NCBI GenBank assembly: GCA_026393275.1
Contig: JAPLAM010000095.1
Location: 62,001 to 126,000, forward strand
Length of the DNA: 64,000 bases
Reading direction: 5' to 3'
Source: Arthrobacter sp.
Lineage (GTDB): Bacteria; Actinomycetota; Actinomycetes; Actinomycetales; Micrococcaceae
A program made the position numbers and the translations under genes. The notes beneath the pieces were generated by a model. That model saw nothing but the letters and a program-made list of their open reading frames with translations, did not search any database and was not told the origin of the DNA. Shown in pieces: positions 1 to 9,442 of the stretch (the stretch's first letter is position 1; each line of letters opens with the position of its first letter).

Positions 1-567
1 ATTCTGACCAGCCTTGCAACAAGCAAGATCCTCATTACGTCGGTGACTGCGGGCGTCATCGCCCTCGGCGGCGGTACCGCGGCGTTCACGAACATCACCA
101 TGATCGACGGCGGCACCCAGCCTGCGGTCACCGCCCCGGCGCCCTCCGAGACGCCGACGGCAACCCCGTCCCCGTCCGCCCCCGAATCGCCGGACCCGGC
201 TCCGACCACGTCCGCCCCGGCTCCCGCTCCGTCGGGCACGGCACCCGAACCCTCCACGCCGGCCGCTTCGGCCCCCGCGCAGGGTGCACCCGCGGACGAC
301 GTCGAGAAGGCGGACGACGCCGTGCAGGGGGCCGACACGGAACAAGGCGAGGACACCGCGAAGCCGGCACCGGCACCGGCACCGTCGGCGCCGACAGCGA
401 CCCCTGCCCCGAGCCAGCCCGTTGTCGTGGCAGCTGCCTCCGAGGAAGAGGAAGCTTCCGAGCGGGCAAAGACCAGGCACGAGGATGACGGGCACCCCGC
501 ACGGGCCGACCGCGACCAGGGCCGGCACGACAGTCACTACGAAGGATCGGACCGCTCCGGCCGCTAA
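1..567 (+). CDS. Pro/Ala/Thr-rich hypothetical protein with N-terminal hydrophobic segment (5' end truncated by window)
   Basis: Open frame continues to base 1 (ILTSLATSKILITSVTAGVIALGGG...) followed by a long PAPS-rich low-complexity region; stop at 567. Confidence 0.6.
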   Translation: MLTSLATSKILITSVTAGVIALGGGTAAFTNITMIDGGTQPAVTAPAPSETPTATPSPSAPESPDPAPTTSAPAPAPSGTAPEPSTPAASAPAQGAPADDVEKADDAVQGADTEQGEDTAKPAPAPAPSAPTATPAPSQPVVVAAASEEEEASERAKTRHEDDGHPARADRDQGRHDSHYEGSDRSGR

Positions 568-814
568 CAGCCCACACGAGGGGAGGGCCTTGGGGGTCTT
601 CCCTTTTGTGTGCCCGCCGACCAGTCCTCACCGGCCCCAGGACTAACCGCCGGCGGGGACCGGCGCGGATCGGTTGCCTGCCGGCAGAGGCCTGCCTCCC
701 GGGGTCTGTCCGCGCCACCGGGCACGGACATAGACTGGAGCATCCGCGACGCCGGCATTCCGGCCAAGCTGAGCGCGCAACCGAACGTAAAGTGCATATC
801 GGGAGGGTCTGGCC

Positions 815-1639
815 ATGGGTAATGCCTCGGAGAAGGCTAATCGGGCGGTATCCGAAGCCGCGTCGGCGAGCCGAAGCCCCGCCTTGCGAATGCTCGCCCG
901 GACCGGATTCGTTTTCATCGGTCTTGTCCATATCCTGATCGGCGTCATTGCCCTGCAGATCGTCAGGGGGCAGGGCGGTGAAGCCGACCAGTCCGGCGCG
1001 ATTGGATCTCTCGCCTCGAAGCCCGGCGGAACGTTTCTGCTGTGGGCCGGGTTTGCGGCGTGCGCGGCGCTGGCCCTGTGGATGGTCAGCGAGGCCGTCT
1101 TCGAGGCCCGCTCGGAAACCGATTCGAAGAAGAAGCTTAAAGAGGCAGCGGCAGCCGTAGGGAAGGCTGTCGTGTTCGGCTTTCTGGCCTTCACCTTCGC
1201 GGTGTTTGCTTCGGGCGGCAGCAAGAACTCCAGCCAGTCGGCCAGCGACTTCACCGCCAAGCTCATGGCGGCGCCGGCCGGGGTGGTGCTGCTGGTCGCC
1301 GTCGGTCTCGCGGTCATCGGAGCCGGCGTCTACTACGTCTACCGCGGCGTCACCCGGAAGTTCATGGAGGATTTGCAAGACCCGGGTGATGCCCGGACGG
1401 CGGTCGAGTGGATTGGGACTATTGGCTATGCCGCCAAGGGCGTGGTCCTCGCCGTCGTCGGCATCCTGATGATCGTTGCCGCGGCCACCGCGGATCCGTC
1501 AAAATCCTCCGGCCTGGACGGCGGCCTAAAGACCCTCGGCTCCCAGCCGTATGGCGTGTTTCTGCTCGCCGCCATCGCGGCGGGGCTGGTCTGCTATGGC
1601 GTGTACTCGATGGCCCGGGCGCGGTACGGAAGGTTCTAG
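815..1639 (+). CDS. DUF1206 domain-containing membrane protein
   Basis: 274 aa, repeated ~2-TM modules (RTGFVFIGLVHILIGVIALQ..., GTIGYAAKGVVLAVVGILMI) typical of DUF1206. Confidence 0.8.
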   Translation: MGNASEKANRAVSEAASASRSPALRMLARTGFVFIGLVHILIGVIALQIVRGQGGEADQSGAIGSLASKPGGTFLLWAGFAACAALALWMVSEAVFEARSETDSKKKLKEAAAAVGKAVVFGFLAFTFAVFASGGSKNSSQSASDFTAKLMAAPAGVVLLVAVGLAVIGAGVYYVYRGVTRKFMEDLQDPGDARTAVEWIGTIGYAAKGVVLAVVGILMIVAAATADPSKSSGLDGGLKTLGSQPYGVFLLAAIAAGLVCYGVYSMARARYGRF

Positions 1640-1677
1640 CGACCCGTCCCTGTCGGACGCGGATCGCCGGGCAGAAC

Positions 1678-1712
1678 GAAGGCCGCACCGCTTTGTCAGC
1701 GGTGCGGCCTTC
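1678..1712. terminator. Bidirectional hairpin terminator between convergent genes
   Basis: GAAGGCCGCACCGCT-TTGTC-AGCGGTGCGGCCTTC, perfect 15-bp stem with 5-nt loop between DUF1206 and CsbD-like genes. Confidence 0.85.
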
Positions 1713-1725
1713 GCCTGCGTTCGGG

Positions 1726-1902
1726 TCAGTCCTTCTTGAAGGCGTCCTTGACCTTCTCGCCGGCCTGCTTCAAATCGCCTTTGGCCTGGTCGGCTTTGCC
1801 TTCGGCCTTCAGGCTTTCGTCGCCCGTGGCGTTTCCGGCAGCTTCCTTGCCCTTACCGCCAGCTTTCTCGGCAGCGTTCTGAATCTTGTCGCCTAGTCCC
1901 AT
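1726..1902 (-). CDS. CsbD family protein
   Basis: MGLGDKIQNAAEKAGGKGKEAAGNATGDESLKAEGKADQAKGDLKQAGEKVKDAFKKD; GGAGGA RBS just upstream of ATG at 1902. Confidence 0.9.
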   Translation of the reverse strand: MGLGDKIQNAAEKAGGKGKEAAGNATGDESLKAEGKADQAKGDLKQAGEKVKDAFKKD

Positions 1903-2010
1903 GGTGTTTCCTCCTCTGGTTGGCGGCCGTCCAATCCGGCCATACCCTATCCTAAGCCTACTTAGCATCAGGATTTCAAGTAGGACCCGGCGTGCGGTCC
2001 GACGCCGTGG

Positions 2011-3054
2011 CTATTTGCCCGCAAGAAGGCGCAGGACGCGGGGTTTAACCTCGGTGGCGAGCAGGGTGAGGGATTCGAGGAAATGCTCATGGGGCAGGCC
2101 GCCGATGTCCATCTGCAGGAAGTGGCGCATGTGTCCCATGTGGCCGTGCAGCTCCACGATGCGTGAGGCGATCTCGTCGGGGTCTCCGACGTAGTACGCG
2201 CCGGGGAAGTCGGCCTGTGCCAGGAACTGGCGTTTGTCCGGGGCGGGCCAGCCGCGGAGTTTGCCCATTTCGACGTTCAGGTTGTACCAGCCGGGGTAGA
2301 AGCGTTCCAGGGCTTCGTTCTTGGTGGGGGCGATGAGTCCGAGGGCCGCTACGGAGACTTTGATGTCCTCGCCGGCGTGTCCTGCCTGCGCGGCGGTCTG
2401 CCGGTAGAGATCGGCCAATGGGGCGAACCTGGCGGGGGCGCCGCCGATGATGCCGTAGGAGATGGGCAGGCCGAGCTTGCCGGCGCGGACCGAGGACGGG
2501 GCGCTGCCGCCGGTTGCGAGCCAGAGGGGCAGGCGGCCGGTGACCGGGCGGGGCACGACGGCCAGGCCTTGGAGAGCCGGTCGGACGGTCCCGGACCAGG
2601 TGATGTTTTCGGTTGTGCTGTTGTTGATGGTCATCAGCAGGTCGAGTTTTTCGGCGTAGAGCCGGTCGTAGTCGTTCAGGTCGTACCCGAAGAGCGGGAA
2701 CGTCTCCACCGAGGATCCGCGGCCGGCGGTGATTTCCACGCGGCCGCCGCCGGAGACGGCGTCGGCGATGGCGAACTGCTGGAAGACGCGGACCGGGTCA
2801 TCAGTGCTGACGATGCTCGCGCCGCTGCCGAGCTTGATCTGCTTCGTCGCGGCGGCCGCAGCGGCAATCACGGTCCCCGGTGACGACGCCGGCATGTCCA
2901 CGGTGTGGTGTTCCCCGACCCCGAAGTAGTCCAGCCCGGTCCGGTCGGCCAGCACGATCGCCTCGTGAAGGTTGAGGATGGCCTCCGCGGTGGGCCGAAG
3001 GGTCCCGTCGGCGTTTCGTTGGGTGTCGCCGAAGCTGTAGGCGCCGATTTCCAT
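2011..3054 (-). CDS. LLM class flavin-dependent oxidoreductase (luciferase-like)
   Basis: 347 aa, MEIGAYSFGDTQ...GLDYFGVGEHHTVDMPASSPGTVIAAAAAAT; luciferase-like monooxygenase pattern. Confidence 0.85.
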   Translation of the reverse strand: MEIGAYSFGDTQRNADGTLRPTAEAILNLHEAIVLADRTGLDYFGVGEHHTVDMPASSPGTVIAAAAAATKQIKLGSGASIVSTDDPVRVFQQFAIADAVSGGGRVEITAGRGSSVETFPLFGYDLNDYDRLYAEKLDLLMTINNSTTENITWSGTVRPALQGLAVVPRPVTGRLPLWLATGGSAPSSVRAGKLGLPISYGIIGGAPARFAPLADLYRQTAAQAGHAGEDIKVSVAALGLIAPTKNEALERFYPGWYNLNVEMGKLRGWPAPDKRQFLAQADFPGAYYVGDPDEIASRIVELHGHMGHMRHFLQMDIGGLPHEHFLESLTLLATEVKPRVLRLLAGK

Positions 3055-3114
3055 GATGTACTCCTGTGTGGGGTGCTGCCGGGCGGATTTGCGGATTTGC
3101 AGGTGCGGAGCCGC

Positions 3115-4239
3115 CTATTGCGCTGACGACAGTACCCCGGAGAAAATCCCGGTCCTGCCGTGCACGGCGTCGGCCTTCTCCGATCCCTGCCGGCGTTGCC
3201 GCCGCGTGGTGAGCAGGATGACAAGGAACGCGATTCCGGCGCCTAGGGTGGTTTCCACGGCCCGGTCGGCGACCAGCACCGCGGCCGGCTTGGGGGCGAC
3301 GAATTCGGTCATCATCAGGGCCACCGGCGTCATCCAGACCAGCGCGATGCTGTAGTGACGGATCACGAAGACCTCGCCCACGAACTGCAGGATGGCAAGC
3401 AGGACCGCCAGTTGCAACGGGGACCAATCGATGGTCAGCAGGCCGGCCGTCAGGAGGACTCCGCCGTAGGTGCCCACCGTCCGGTGCACCGCCCGGATCA
3501 GGCCGCCGGTGGCGTCTGCCGCGGCAATCGGCGCCGCTGCTGCCACCATGGCCCAGTAGCTGTGGCCCAGATCGGCCAGCGAGGCGAGCGAACCCGCGAG
3601 GGCGACAGCGGCAACGTAGCGTCCGGCATGGACGAACATCCGTGGCCATGGCCGGTGCGCCGGTTCCTGCAGGCCGCGGCTGGGGTCGAAGCGGCGTGCG
3701 CGCAGCCGTCCGGCGAAACCGAGCAGCAGGACGACGGCGACGCTGCCGGCGGCCGCGGCAGCAGCCTCCCAGCGCTGTCCATGGAACGGGATGGCAGCGC
3801 TGGCGGTGAACGCAAAGAGGAAGAAGAACGGGCCCGCCGGGCGGAGCCGAAGGAAATCGGCCGCCAGCGAGAGCACGCCGGCAAGGCCGGCGCCCAGTGC
3901 AACCAGGACCCAGGGGACTGCCCCGGTGGCTCCGACGGTGACGCCGCCGATGATGCTGGCGCACATGATGATGCCCGCGAAACTTTGATGCTTGAGCCGC
4001 AACCAGTGCCGCTCGGTGCGGCCGTAGACGCCGGTGAGTGCGCCGAGCAGCGCGTAGCTGGTCAGGTCCGTCCTGCCCATCAGGACCAGTGTGACCAGCG
4101 GAATGGCGATGCCAACGGCGACTCGGAGTGCGGGAATTCGGTGGCCGCGGGCGGGCGGAACGTGGAAGAACTCTAGGGTGTGCTGCTTCACGGGTTGGTG
4201 TGCTCCTCCTAGGGGTATGCAGGGAAAGGGTGATGTCAT
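3115..4239 (-). CDS. FUSC family membrane protein
   Basis: Multi-TM protein with LRVAVGIAIPLVTLVLMGRTDLTSYALLGALTGVYG motif. ATG at 4239 overlaps the MarR stop; GTG at 4191 is an alternative start. Confidence 0.7.
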   Translation of the reverse strand: MTSPFPCIPLGGAHQPVKQHTLEFFHVPPARGHRIPALRVAVGIAIPLVTLVLMGRTDLTSYALLGALTGVYGRTERHWLRLKHQSFAGIIMCASIIGGVTVGATGAVPWVLVALGAGLAGVLSLAADFLRLRPAGPFFFLFAFTASAAIPFHGQRWEAAAAAAGSVAVVLLLGFAGRLRARRFDPSRGLQEPAHRPWPRMFVHAGRYVAAVALAGSLASLADLGHSYWAMVAAAAPIAAADATGGLIRAVHRTVGTYGGVLLTAGLLTIDWSPLQLAVLLAILQFVGEVFVIRHYSIALVWMTPVALMMTEFVAPKPAAVLVADRAVETTLGAGIAFLVILLTTRRQRRQGSEKADAVHGRTGIFSGVLSSAQ

Positions 4240-4778
4240 CGGGCTGGGCGGGAAGCGTCTGGATTCGGCTCCAGCCCGACCAGCAACGCACGTAGGTTCA
4301 TAGCAAGTTCACCGGCGGCGGGCGGTTCCAGTACGGAGAGCAGAGCCGCCTCAAAATGTAGGACAGACTCCAAGATGGGCCGCAGCAAGTCGCGGGCCTT
4401 CGGGGTCATCTGGACCAGGGCACCACGTCCGTCCTGGGGGTTGTTGTCCCGCTTGACCAGCTCTGCGTCGCGGAGCTTCTTGATGCGCTTGGTCGCGCCG
4501 GCGCCGGAGATCAGCAATTCGGTCGCCAGCTCGGTGGGGGCCATCGGCCTTCCGGTGCGCGCCAGCAGCGAGAGCATGTCGAATTCGGCTCGGGTGATGC
4601 CGTTATCGGCCAGCACAGTGTCGCTGCGTGACTGGACTATCTGCGCGATCCGGTTGATCCGCGCGACGATGTCGACGGAGCCGGTCTCCAGTCCGGGGAA
4701 AATCTGCTCCCACTGCTGCCGCACCTGGTCGACGTAATCCGCCTGGATGTCAGGCCGGTCGTCAGGCTTAGCGGACAT
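4236..4778 (-). CDS. MarR family transcriptional regulator
   Basis: wHTH: LADNGITRAEFDMLSLLARTGRPMAPTELATELLISGAGATKRIKKLRDAELVKRDNNPQDGRGALVQMTPKA. Confidence 0.9.
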   Translation of the reverse strand: MSAKPDDRPDIQADYVDQVRQQWEQIFPGLETGSVDIVARINRIAQIVQSRSDTVLADNGITRAEFDMLSLLARTGRPMAPTELATELLISGAGATKRIKKLRDAELVKRDNNPQDGRGALVQMTPKARDLLRPILESVLHFEAALLSVLEPPAAGELAMNLRALLVGLEPNPDASRPAR

Positions 4779-4809
4779 GGCGTAGACCCTTTCTCGAGGT
4801 GTATATATT

Positions 4810-4827
4810 TACTTTACCAGAAAAGTA
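4810..4827. promoter_or_regulatory. Candidate MarR operator
   Basis: TACTTT-ACCAGA-AAAGTA perfect 6-bp inverted repeat in the AT-rich region just upstream of the MarR start. Confidence 0.5.
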
Positions 4828-4986
4828 TCTGAACTGCAGGGGTGCGGCTCGGACCGCGGACTATTTCCAACCGCCGGGATGGCCGGTAACGTGAAACTCA
4901 CTCCCGGCAGCGGCGGCTGGCGGCAAGATTGGAGTGACACCCGGCCCGCGATACCCTCAACTTCCGGCCTTTCGAAGGGATCGACA

Positions 4987-5403
4987 ATGAGACTCAGCCA
5001 CATCCCTTTGCGCCTCGTAACGGGCGCGTTCATCCTCAATGCCGGCCTGGGCAAACGCCACCTGGACGAGGAGAGCGCCGCTGGCCTGCAGGCGATGGCC
5101 GTTCGGGTGGTTCCGCAGTTGGGGCGCCTCGAACCGGAACAATTCGGCAAGCTCATCAGTTACGCGGAGACGGCACTGGGAGCCGCCTTGCTGACACCCT
5201 TCCTTCCGAGCCGCCTGGTCGGAGTGGGTCTGGGTGTCTTCTCGGGATCGCTGGTCACCCTGTATTTCAAGACACCCGGCATGACCCTCGACGACGGGAT
5301 CCGGCCCAGCCGCCAGGGAACGGCGCTGGCCAAGGACGTCTGGATGCTCGGCATCGCGGCAGCGCTGGTCCTGGACCCGAAACCGAAGCCGCGAGGTACC
5401 TGA
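4987..5403 (+). CDS. DoxX-like / hypothetical membrane protein
   Basis: MRLSHIPLRLVTGAFILNAGLGKRHLDEE...; hydrophobic segments; internal ATG at 4987. Confidence 0.65.
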   Translation: MRLSHIPLRLVTGAFILNAGLGKRHLDEESAAGLQAMAVRVVPQLGRLEPEQFGKLISYAETALGAALLTPFLPSRLVGVGLGVFSGSLVTLYFKTPGMTLDDGIRPSRQGTALAKDVWMLGIAAALVLDPKPKPRGT

Positions 5404-5461
5404 GATCTCTTTCGACCGCCACCGCGCTCACCATGCGGCCCAATCCCATTAGAAAGCTGCC

Positions 5462-5799
5462 ATGTCAGAAAAAAGCAGATCATCGGACGAAAGTATATTT
5501 TCGACTTCGGTGACAATGCCAAGTACGAACTGAATTTTGTGGCCGAGGACAAACTCGAAGTCACCGTGATCACCGATTCCAGCTATTCCGCGGGGACGCT
5601 GAATAAATTCAATATCACCCGCACAGAGCTTCGCCCCGACCTATATCTTGTTACCTGGGTGGAGGAAACGACAGGCAACACCGTTACCCACGTCCAGGAT
5701 TACGAAAACCTGATCGCCTACACCAGTATCACGGACCTGGCTTCCCGCGGGTTCTGGAATCTCAAGGGACGCATAATCCCAGTCGAGGAGCCGCAATGA
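5462..5799 (+). CDS. MoaF-related-domain-like protein, apparent -1 frameshift at A6 run near start
   Basis: ORF 5539-5799 extends upstream in frame as ...QIIGRKYIFDFGDNAKYELNFVAEDKLEV but has no ATG/GTG/TTG back to the previous stop. ATG 5462 is in the -1-related frame; adding one A to the run at 5469-5474 restores MSEKKQIIGRKYIFDFGDN. Confidence 0.55.
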
Positions 5800-6440
5800 A
5801 AATCGGCATCATCGGAGCAACCGGCAACGCGGGCCGCGCCGTCGTCGCGCAGGCCCTTGCGCGCGGGCACGACGTCACGGCCATAGTCCGGAATCCGGGG
5901 AAAGCCGCCGAGATGCTGGGTGCCGACCTTCCCGTTCTAAACCGGGACGCGTTCGACCTGACCACGGAAGACCTCCGCACCTTCGACGTCGTAGTCAACG
6001 CCTTCGCCACCGCGCCGGAACAGGCCAGCCGCCACGTGGACCTGGCCCGGAAGCTGGTGGAGCTCACCAGGGGCAATCAATCACCGCGGCTGGTCTTCAT
6101 CCTCGGCGCAGGCAGCCTGAAAACCGGCGCAGACCACCACCTCTTCATCGAGGACCTCCGCCAGTTGCCCAGTGCCGAGGCATGGGTCTCGATCCCCGAG
6201 AACCAGCTCCGCGAGCTTGAGTACCTGCGCAGTGTCGCCGACGTCGACTGGGTCGGCGTCTCTCCCTCGGCGCAGTTTGAGCCGGGGGAGGCGCGGGATG
6301 TTGCGCTTGGCATTGACGAACTCCTCATCACGGGCGACGGGACATCCCACACGACGACTGGCACCATGGCCGTGGCCATCCTCGACGAAATCGAGCAGCC
6401 CGCGCACCGGCGGCAGAGGTTCACCGTGGGCGACCGCTAG
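5796..6440 (+). CDS. NAD(P)-binding (SDR-like, YwnB-type) protein
   Basis: MKIGIIGATGNAGRAVVAQALARGHDVTAIVR Rossmann motif; 4-bp overlap with preceding gene. Confidence 0.85.
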   Translation: MKIGIIGATGNAGRAVVAQALARGHDVTAIVRNPGKAAEMLGADLPVLNRDAFDLTTEDLRTFDVVVNAFATAPEQASRHVDLARKLVELTRGNQSPRLVFILGAGSLKTGADHHLFIEDLRQLPSAEAWVSIPENQLRELEYLRSVADVDWVGVSPSAQFEPGEARDVALGIDELLITGDGTSHTTTGTMAVAILDEIEQPAHRRQRFTVGDR

Positions 6441-6476
6441 GCCTTACAGCTGGTCATCGGCGTCCACAATGCGGCC

Positions 6477-6986
6477 TTAGGACCGGCTGCCGCGGCCGGC
6501 CCTCCGGGCTTGGTCGAGGGCAACCAGAGCTACGGCGCTGGCTGCGAGTCGGAGAGCGTTGACCCTGTACCACCTCTTTAGCAGGGGCTTGCGCCGCATC
6601 TCGCTCAGCGGCTGGGGACTGAAGAAGAGCCTCGGATTGACGGAACGGAGCAGGTAAACGGTGGCCGCCGCGCCCGCCGTCGAACTCCCGGCAGCCAGGG
6701 CCAGCCACGCCCTGCTGCCGGAGCGGTTCCAGCCGGCCACCAGTGCGGCGATGGCGGCAGGGGTGATGAGCGGCGCGATCGGGGCGTAGTACCGTCCGGG
6801 GCTTCCCGCCCCAAGGGGGGACCGGGGGAGGCCGGGGTTGGATTCCGCCGCGGCAATCCGATCCGGGATCTTAGCGACGGCCTCGTAGAGATTGCCGAAA
6901 AACCAGTGCGCGTGACTGAATACTGCAACGCCCAGGAGGCGATCAACGAGCACGCCCCGGCGGTTCGACGTCTGTGACATGCCCAC
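6477..6986 (-). CDS. Hypothetical membrane protein (DUF1772-like)
   Basis: 169 aa, N-terminal HAHWFFGNLYEAVAKIP and several hydrophobic segments. Confidence 0.5.
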   Translation of the reverse strand: MGMSQTSNRRGVLVDRLLGVAVFSHAHWFFGNLYEAVAKIPDRIAAAESNPGLPRSPLGAGSPGRYYAPIAPLITPAAIAALVAGWNRSGSRAWLALAAGSSTAGAAATVYLLRSVNPRLFFSPQPLSEMRRKPLLKRWYRVNALRLAASAVALVALDQARRAGRGSRS

Positions 6987-7095
6987 AATCTACTCCGGAC
7001 ACCCGGCGCCGGGCCAGAACGGGACGCCTTCTGGTCTTGCCGCACGCACGCCAACGCCGTGGCAACGTTGGCTGCCGGCATGTAAGAATCTATGT

Positions 7096-7461
7096 ATGTA
7101 TGCAGACAAGCAAATATGTGGCCGGGAACCCGACAGCCAGTATGTGGAGCTTGCCGTTGAGGTTTTCGGCATGCTGGCTGACGCCACCCGGGTCCGGATC
7201 ATCCTTGCCCTGCGCGATGGTGAACTGCCGGTCGGCCGGCTGGCAGACATAGTCCATAAATCCCCGGCGGCCGTGTCCCAGCACCTGGCAAAAATGCGCC
7301 TCGGGCGGCTCGTGACCACCAGACAGGACGGGACACGCGTGTTTTACCGCCTGGAGAACGAGCACGCCAGCCAGCTTGTCACCGACGCCATCTTCCAGGC
7401 CGAACACTCCCTTGGGGGTACCCCCCGCCACCACCACTCCGAAAGCACGGATATCCCATGA
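7096..7461 (+). CDS. ArsR/SmtB family metalloregulator
   Basis: FGMLADATRVRIILALRDGELPVGRLADIVHKSPAAVSQHLAKMRLGRLVTTRQDGTRVFYRL; His-rich C-terminus. Confidence 0.9.
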   Translation: MYADKQICGREPDSQYVELAVEVFGMLADATRVRIILALRDGELPVGRLADIVHKSPAAVSQHLAKMRLGRLVTTRQDGTRVFYRLENEHASQLVTDAIFQAEHSLGGTPRHHHSESTDIP

Positions 7462-8660
7462 GCGCAGGCCACGATCACCACCATTCCGGCCCCGTGGCCG
7501 CTGCCGGCCATCCACACACCGACGACGGCGGGCACGGGCACGGGCACACAAACGATCACCATGACCATGACCACAACCATGACCACGGTCACGGTCACGG
7601 TCACGACCACGACGGTCACGGCCATTCCCATCAGCATCCGACGGGGATCAAGGGATTCTTCTACGGGCTGTTCGTCCCGCACACGCACGACGCTGCAGAC
7701 TCCATCGACGACGCGCTCGAGGCCAGTGTCCAGGGCGTCCGGGCAGTCAAAATCAGTCTCTTCATGTTGCTCGGCACCACCGTTCTGCAATTCCTTGTGG
7801 TGCTCATCAGCGGATCCGTGGCCCTGCTGGCGGACACCATCCACAATTTCTCGGATGCCTTGACGGCGGTGCCGCTCTGGATCGCCTTCATTCTCGCCCG
7901 CCGCCCCGCCAGTCGGCGCTACACCTACGGCTTCGGCCGGGCCGAAGACCTGGCCGGGCTCTTCATCGTCGTCGTCGTCGCGCTCTCCGCCGTCGTTGCC
8001 GGCTGGCAATCGATCGACCGGCTCATCCACCCCCAGCCGCTGCACAACCTTTGGTGGGTGGCTGCTGCGGGGCTGGTGGGCTTCGCCGGCAACGAGGCGG
8101 TGGCCATTTACCGGATCCGCATCGGCAGGAAGATCGGCTCCGCGGCGCTGGTCGCCGACGGCGTGCACGCCCGGATGGACGGCTTCACCTCCCTGGCCGT
8201 GGTGCTCGGTGCGCTCGGGGTGTGGGCCGGCTTCCCGCTGGCGGATCCGATCGTCGGACTGCTGATCGCGGCAGCCATTGTCATCCTGCTGTGGGGAACT
8301 GTCCGGAGCATCGGCCGCCGCCTGATGGATGGCATCGAGCCCGAGCTGGTGGACAGGGCGCGGTCGGCGCTCGCCGCCACCCCCGGGGTAGAGGCCGTCC
8401 CGGCCCTGCAGTTGCGTTGGATCGGCCACCGAATCCACGGCAACGCCACCATCCAGGTCGCGGACATGCCCATCTCGGCCGGTCAGCAGATCGTCCGGGA
8501 GGCCGAGCGCCGACTCGGGCAGGCCCTGCCGAACCTTGACGGCATCGCCGTCCGCACCGCCACGCTGGGCGCCGACGTCGGCTCCCTCACGGGCGCCGCC
8601 ACGCTGGCCGCCGCCGCCGACGCGACCCTACCCGGTGGAACGCGGCGCCACGGAGACTAG
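7458..8660 (+). CDS. Cation diffusion facilitator (CDF) family metal transporter with long His-rich N-terminus
   Basis: HDHHH...DHHDHDHNHDHGHGHGHDHDGHGHSHQH followed by CDF core (SGSVALLADTIHNFSDALTAVPLWIAF); ATGA overlap with arsR-like gene. Confidence 0.93.
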   Translation: MSAGHDHHHSGPVAAAGHPHTDDGGHGHGHTNDHHDHDHNHDHGHGHGHDHDGHGHSHQHPTGIKGFFYGLFVPHTHDAADSIDDALEASVQGVRAVKISLFMLLGTTVLQFLVVLISGSVALLADTIHNFSDALTAVPLWIAFILARRPASRRYTYGFGRAEDLAGLFIVVVVALSAVVAGWQSIDRLIHPQPLHNLWWVAAAGLVGFAGNEAVAIYRIRIGRKIGSAALVADGVHARMDGFTSLAVVLGALGVWAGFPLADPIVGLLIAAAIVILLWGTVRSIGRRLMDGIEPELVDRARSALAATPGVEAVPALQLRWIGHRIHGNATIQVADMPISAGQQIVREAERRLGQALPNLDGIAVRTATLGADVGSLTGAATLAAAADATLPGGTRRHGD

Positions 8661-9298
8661 CCCAGGATCTTCAGCGCCGTGCCCCAGTTGAAGTTCTCGT
8701 AGGCGGGGTTGGCCTGCAGGGCCATCAGGAGCAGTTGAAAGCCTTCCAGTTCGCGGGCGTGATGCAGGCCGCCGACCTGGAGCGGGCGGAGCCCGGCGGC
8801 GGTGACGAAGTCGGCGACCTCATTGCGGGCGTCCTCGGAATCCGAGGCGATAAAAACATCCAGCGGCTGGCCGGCCACCTCGCCTGCGACCAGGGTGCCG
8901 GCGAACGTGGTGTTGAAGGCCTTCACGACGCTGGCCCCCGCCGGGGCCAGCTTGGCAATCTCCTCCGCTGCGGAGGTGCCCGGGTCCACCACAAGCGAGT
9001 CGAAGGTTTCAAAGTTGATCGGATTGGTGATGTCAATGATGATGCGGCCGTCGAGGGCCTCGCCGTAGCCGCTGACAACCTCCTTGGCGGCGTCGAACGG
9101 CAGGGCGAGTACCACGATGCGGCCGGCGGGAGCCTCGGTGGAAGCTGCACCGGTGGCGCCGGATCCGAGTTCGGCTGCGAGCTTCTGTGCCTCTTCGGCG
9201 CTCTTGTCGAGGACCTGGACGGAACGTCCGGCCGCGACCGCGCGGGTGCCGATGCCGCGTCCCATGTTGCCGGAACCGATGATGGTGATGTCAGTCAT
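8657..9298 (-). CDS. NAD(P)-binding oxidoreductase, F420-dependent NADP reductase-like
   Basis: MTDITIIGSGNMGRGIGTRAVAAGRSVQVLDKS...; ends convergent with the CDF gene. Confidence 0.85.
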   Translation of the reverse strand: MTDITIIGSGNMGRGIGTRAVAAGRSVQVLDKSAEEAQKLAAELGSGATGAASTEAPAGRIVVLALPFDAAKEVVSGYGEALDGRIIIDITNPINFETFDSLVVDPGTSAAEEIAKLAPAGASVVKAFNTTFAGTLVAGEVAGQPLDVFIASDSEDARNEVADFVTAAGLRPLQVGGLHHARELEGFQLLLMALQANPAYENFNWGTALKILG

Positions 9299-9442
9299 GA
9301 TGCTCTCCCTAACGAAACGGATCAGGTGAAGATACGGATCATTCAGTGGGGCCAGGCCGTTGATCGGGTAACCAAAGTGGCGATCGAATCTAGTCCGGTC
9401 CCGCTGAAAGTCAACCACTCCGGTGCAAGCCAAGACCACCCC

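Noticed and set aside
128-1378. 416-aa minus-strand ORF
   Set aside because: Arg/Pro/Gly-rich shadow ORF antisense to the PAPS-rich protein and DUF1206 gene; typical high-GC artefact.
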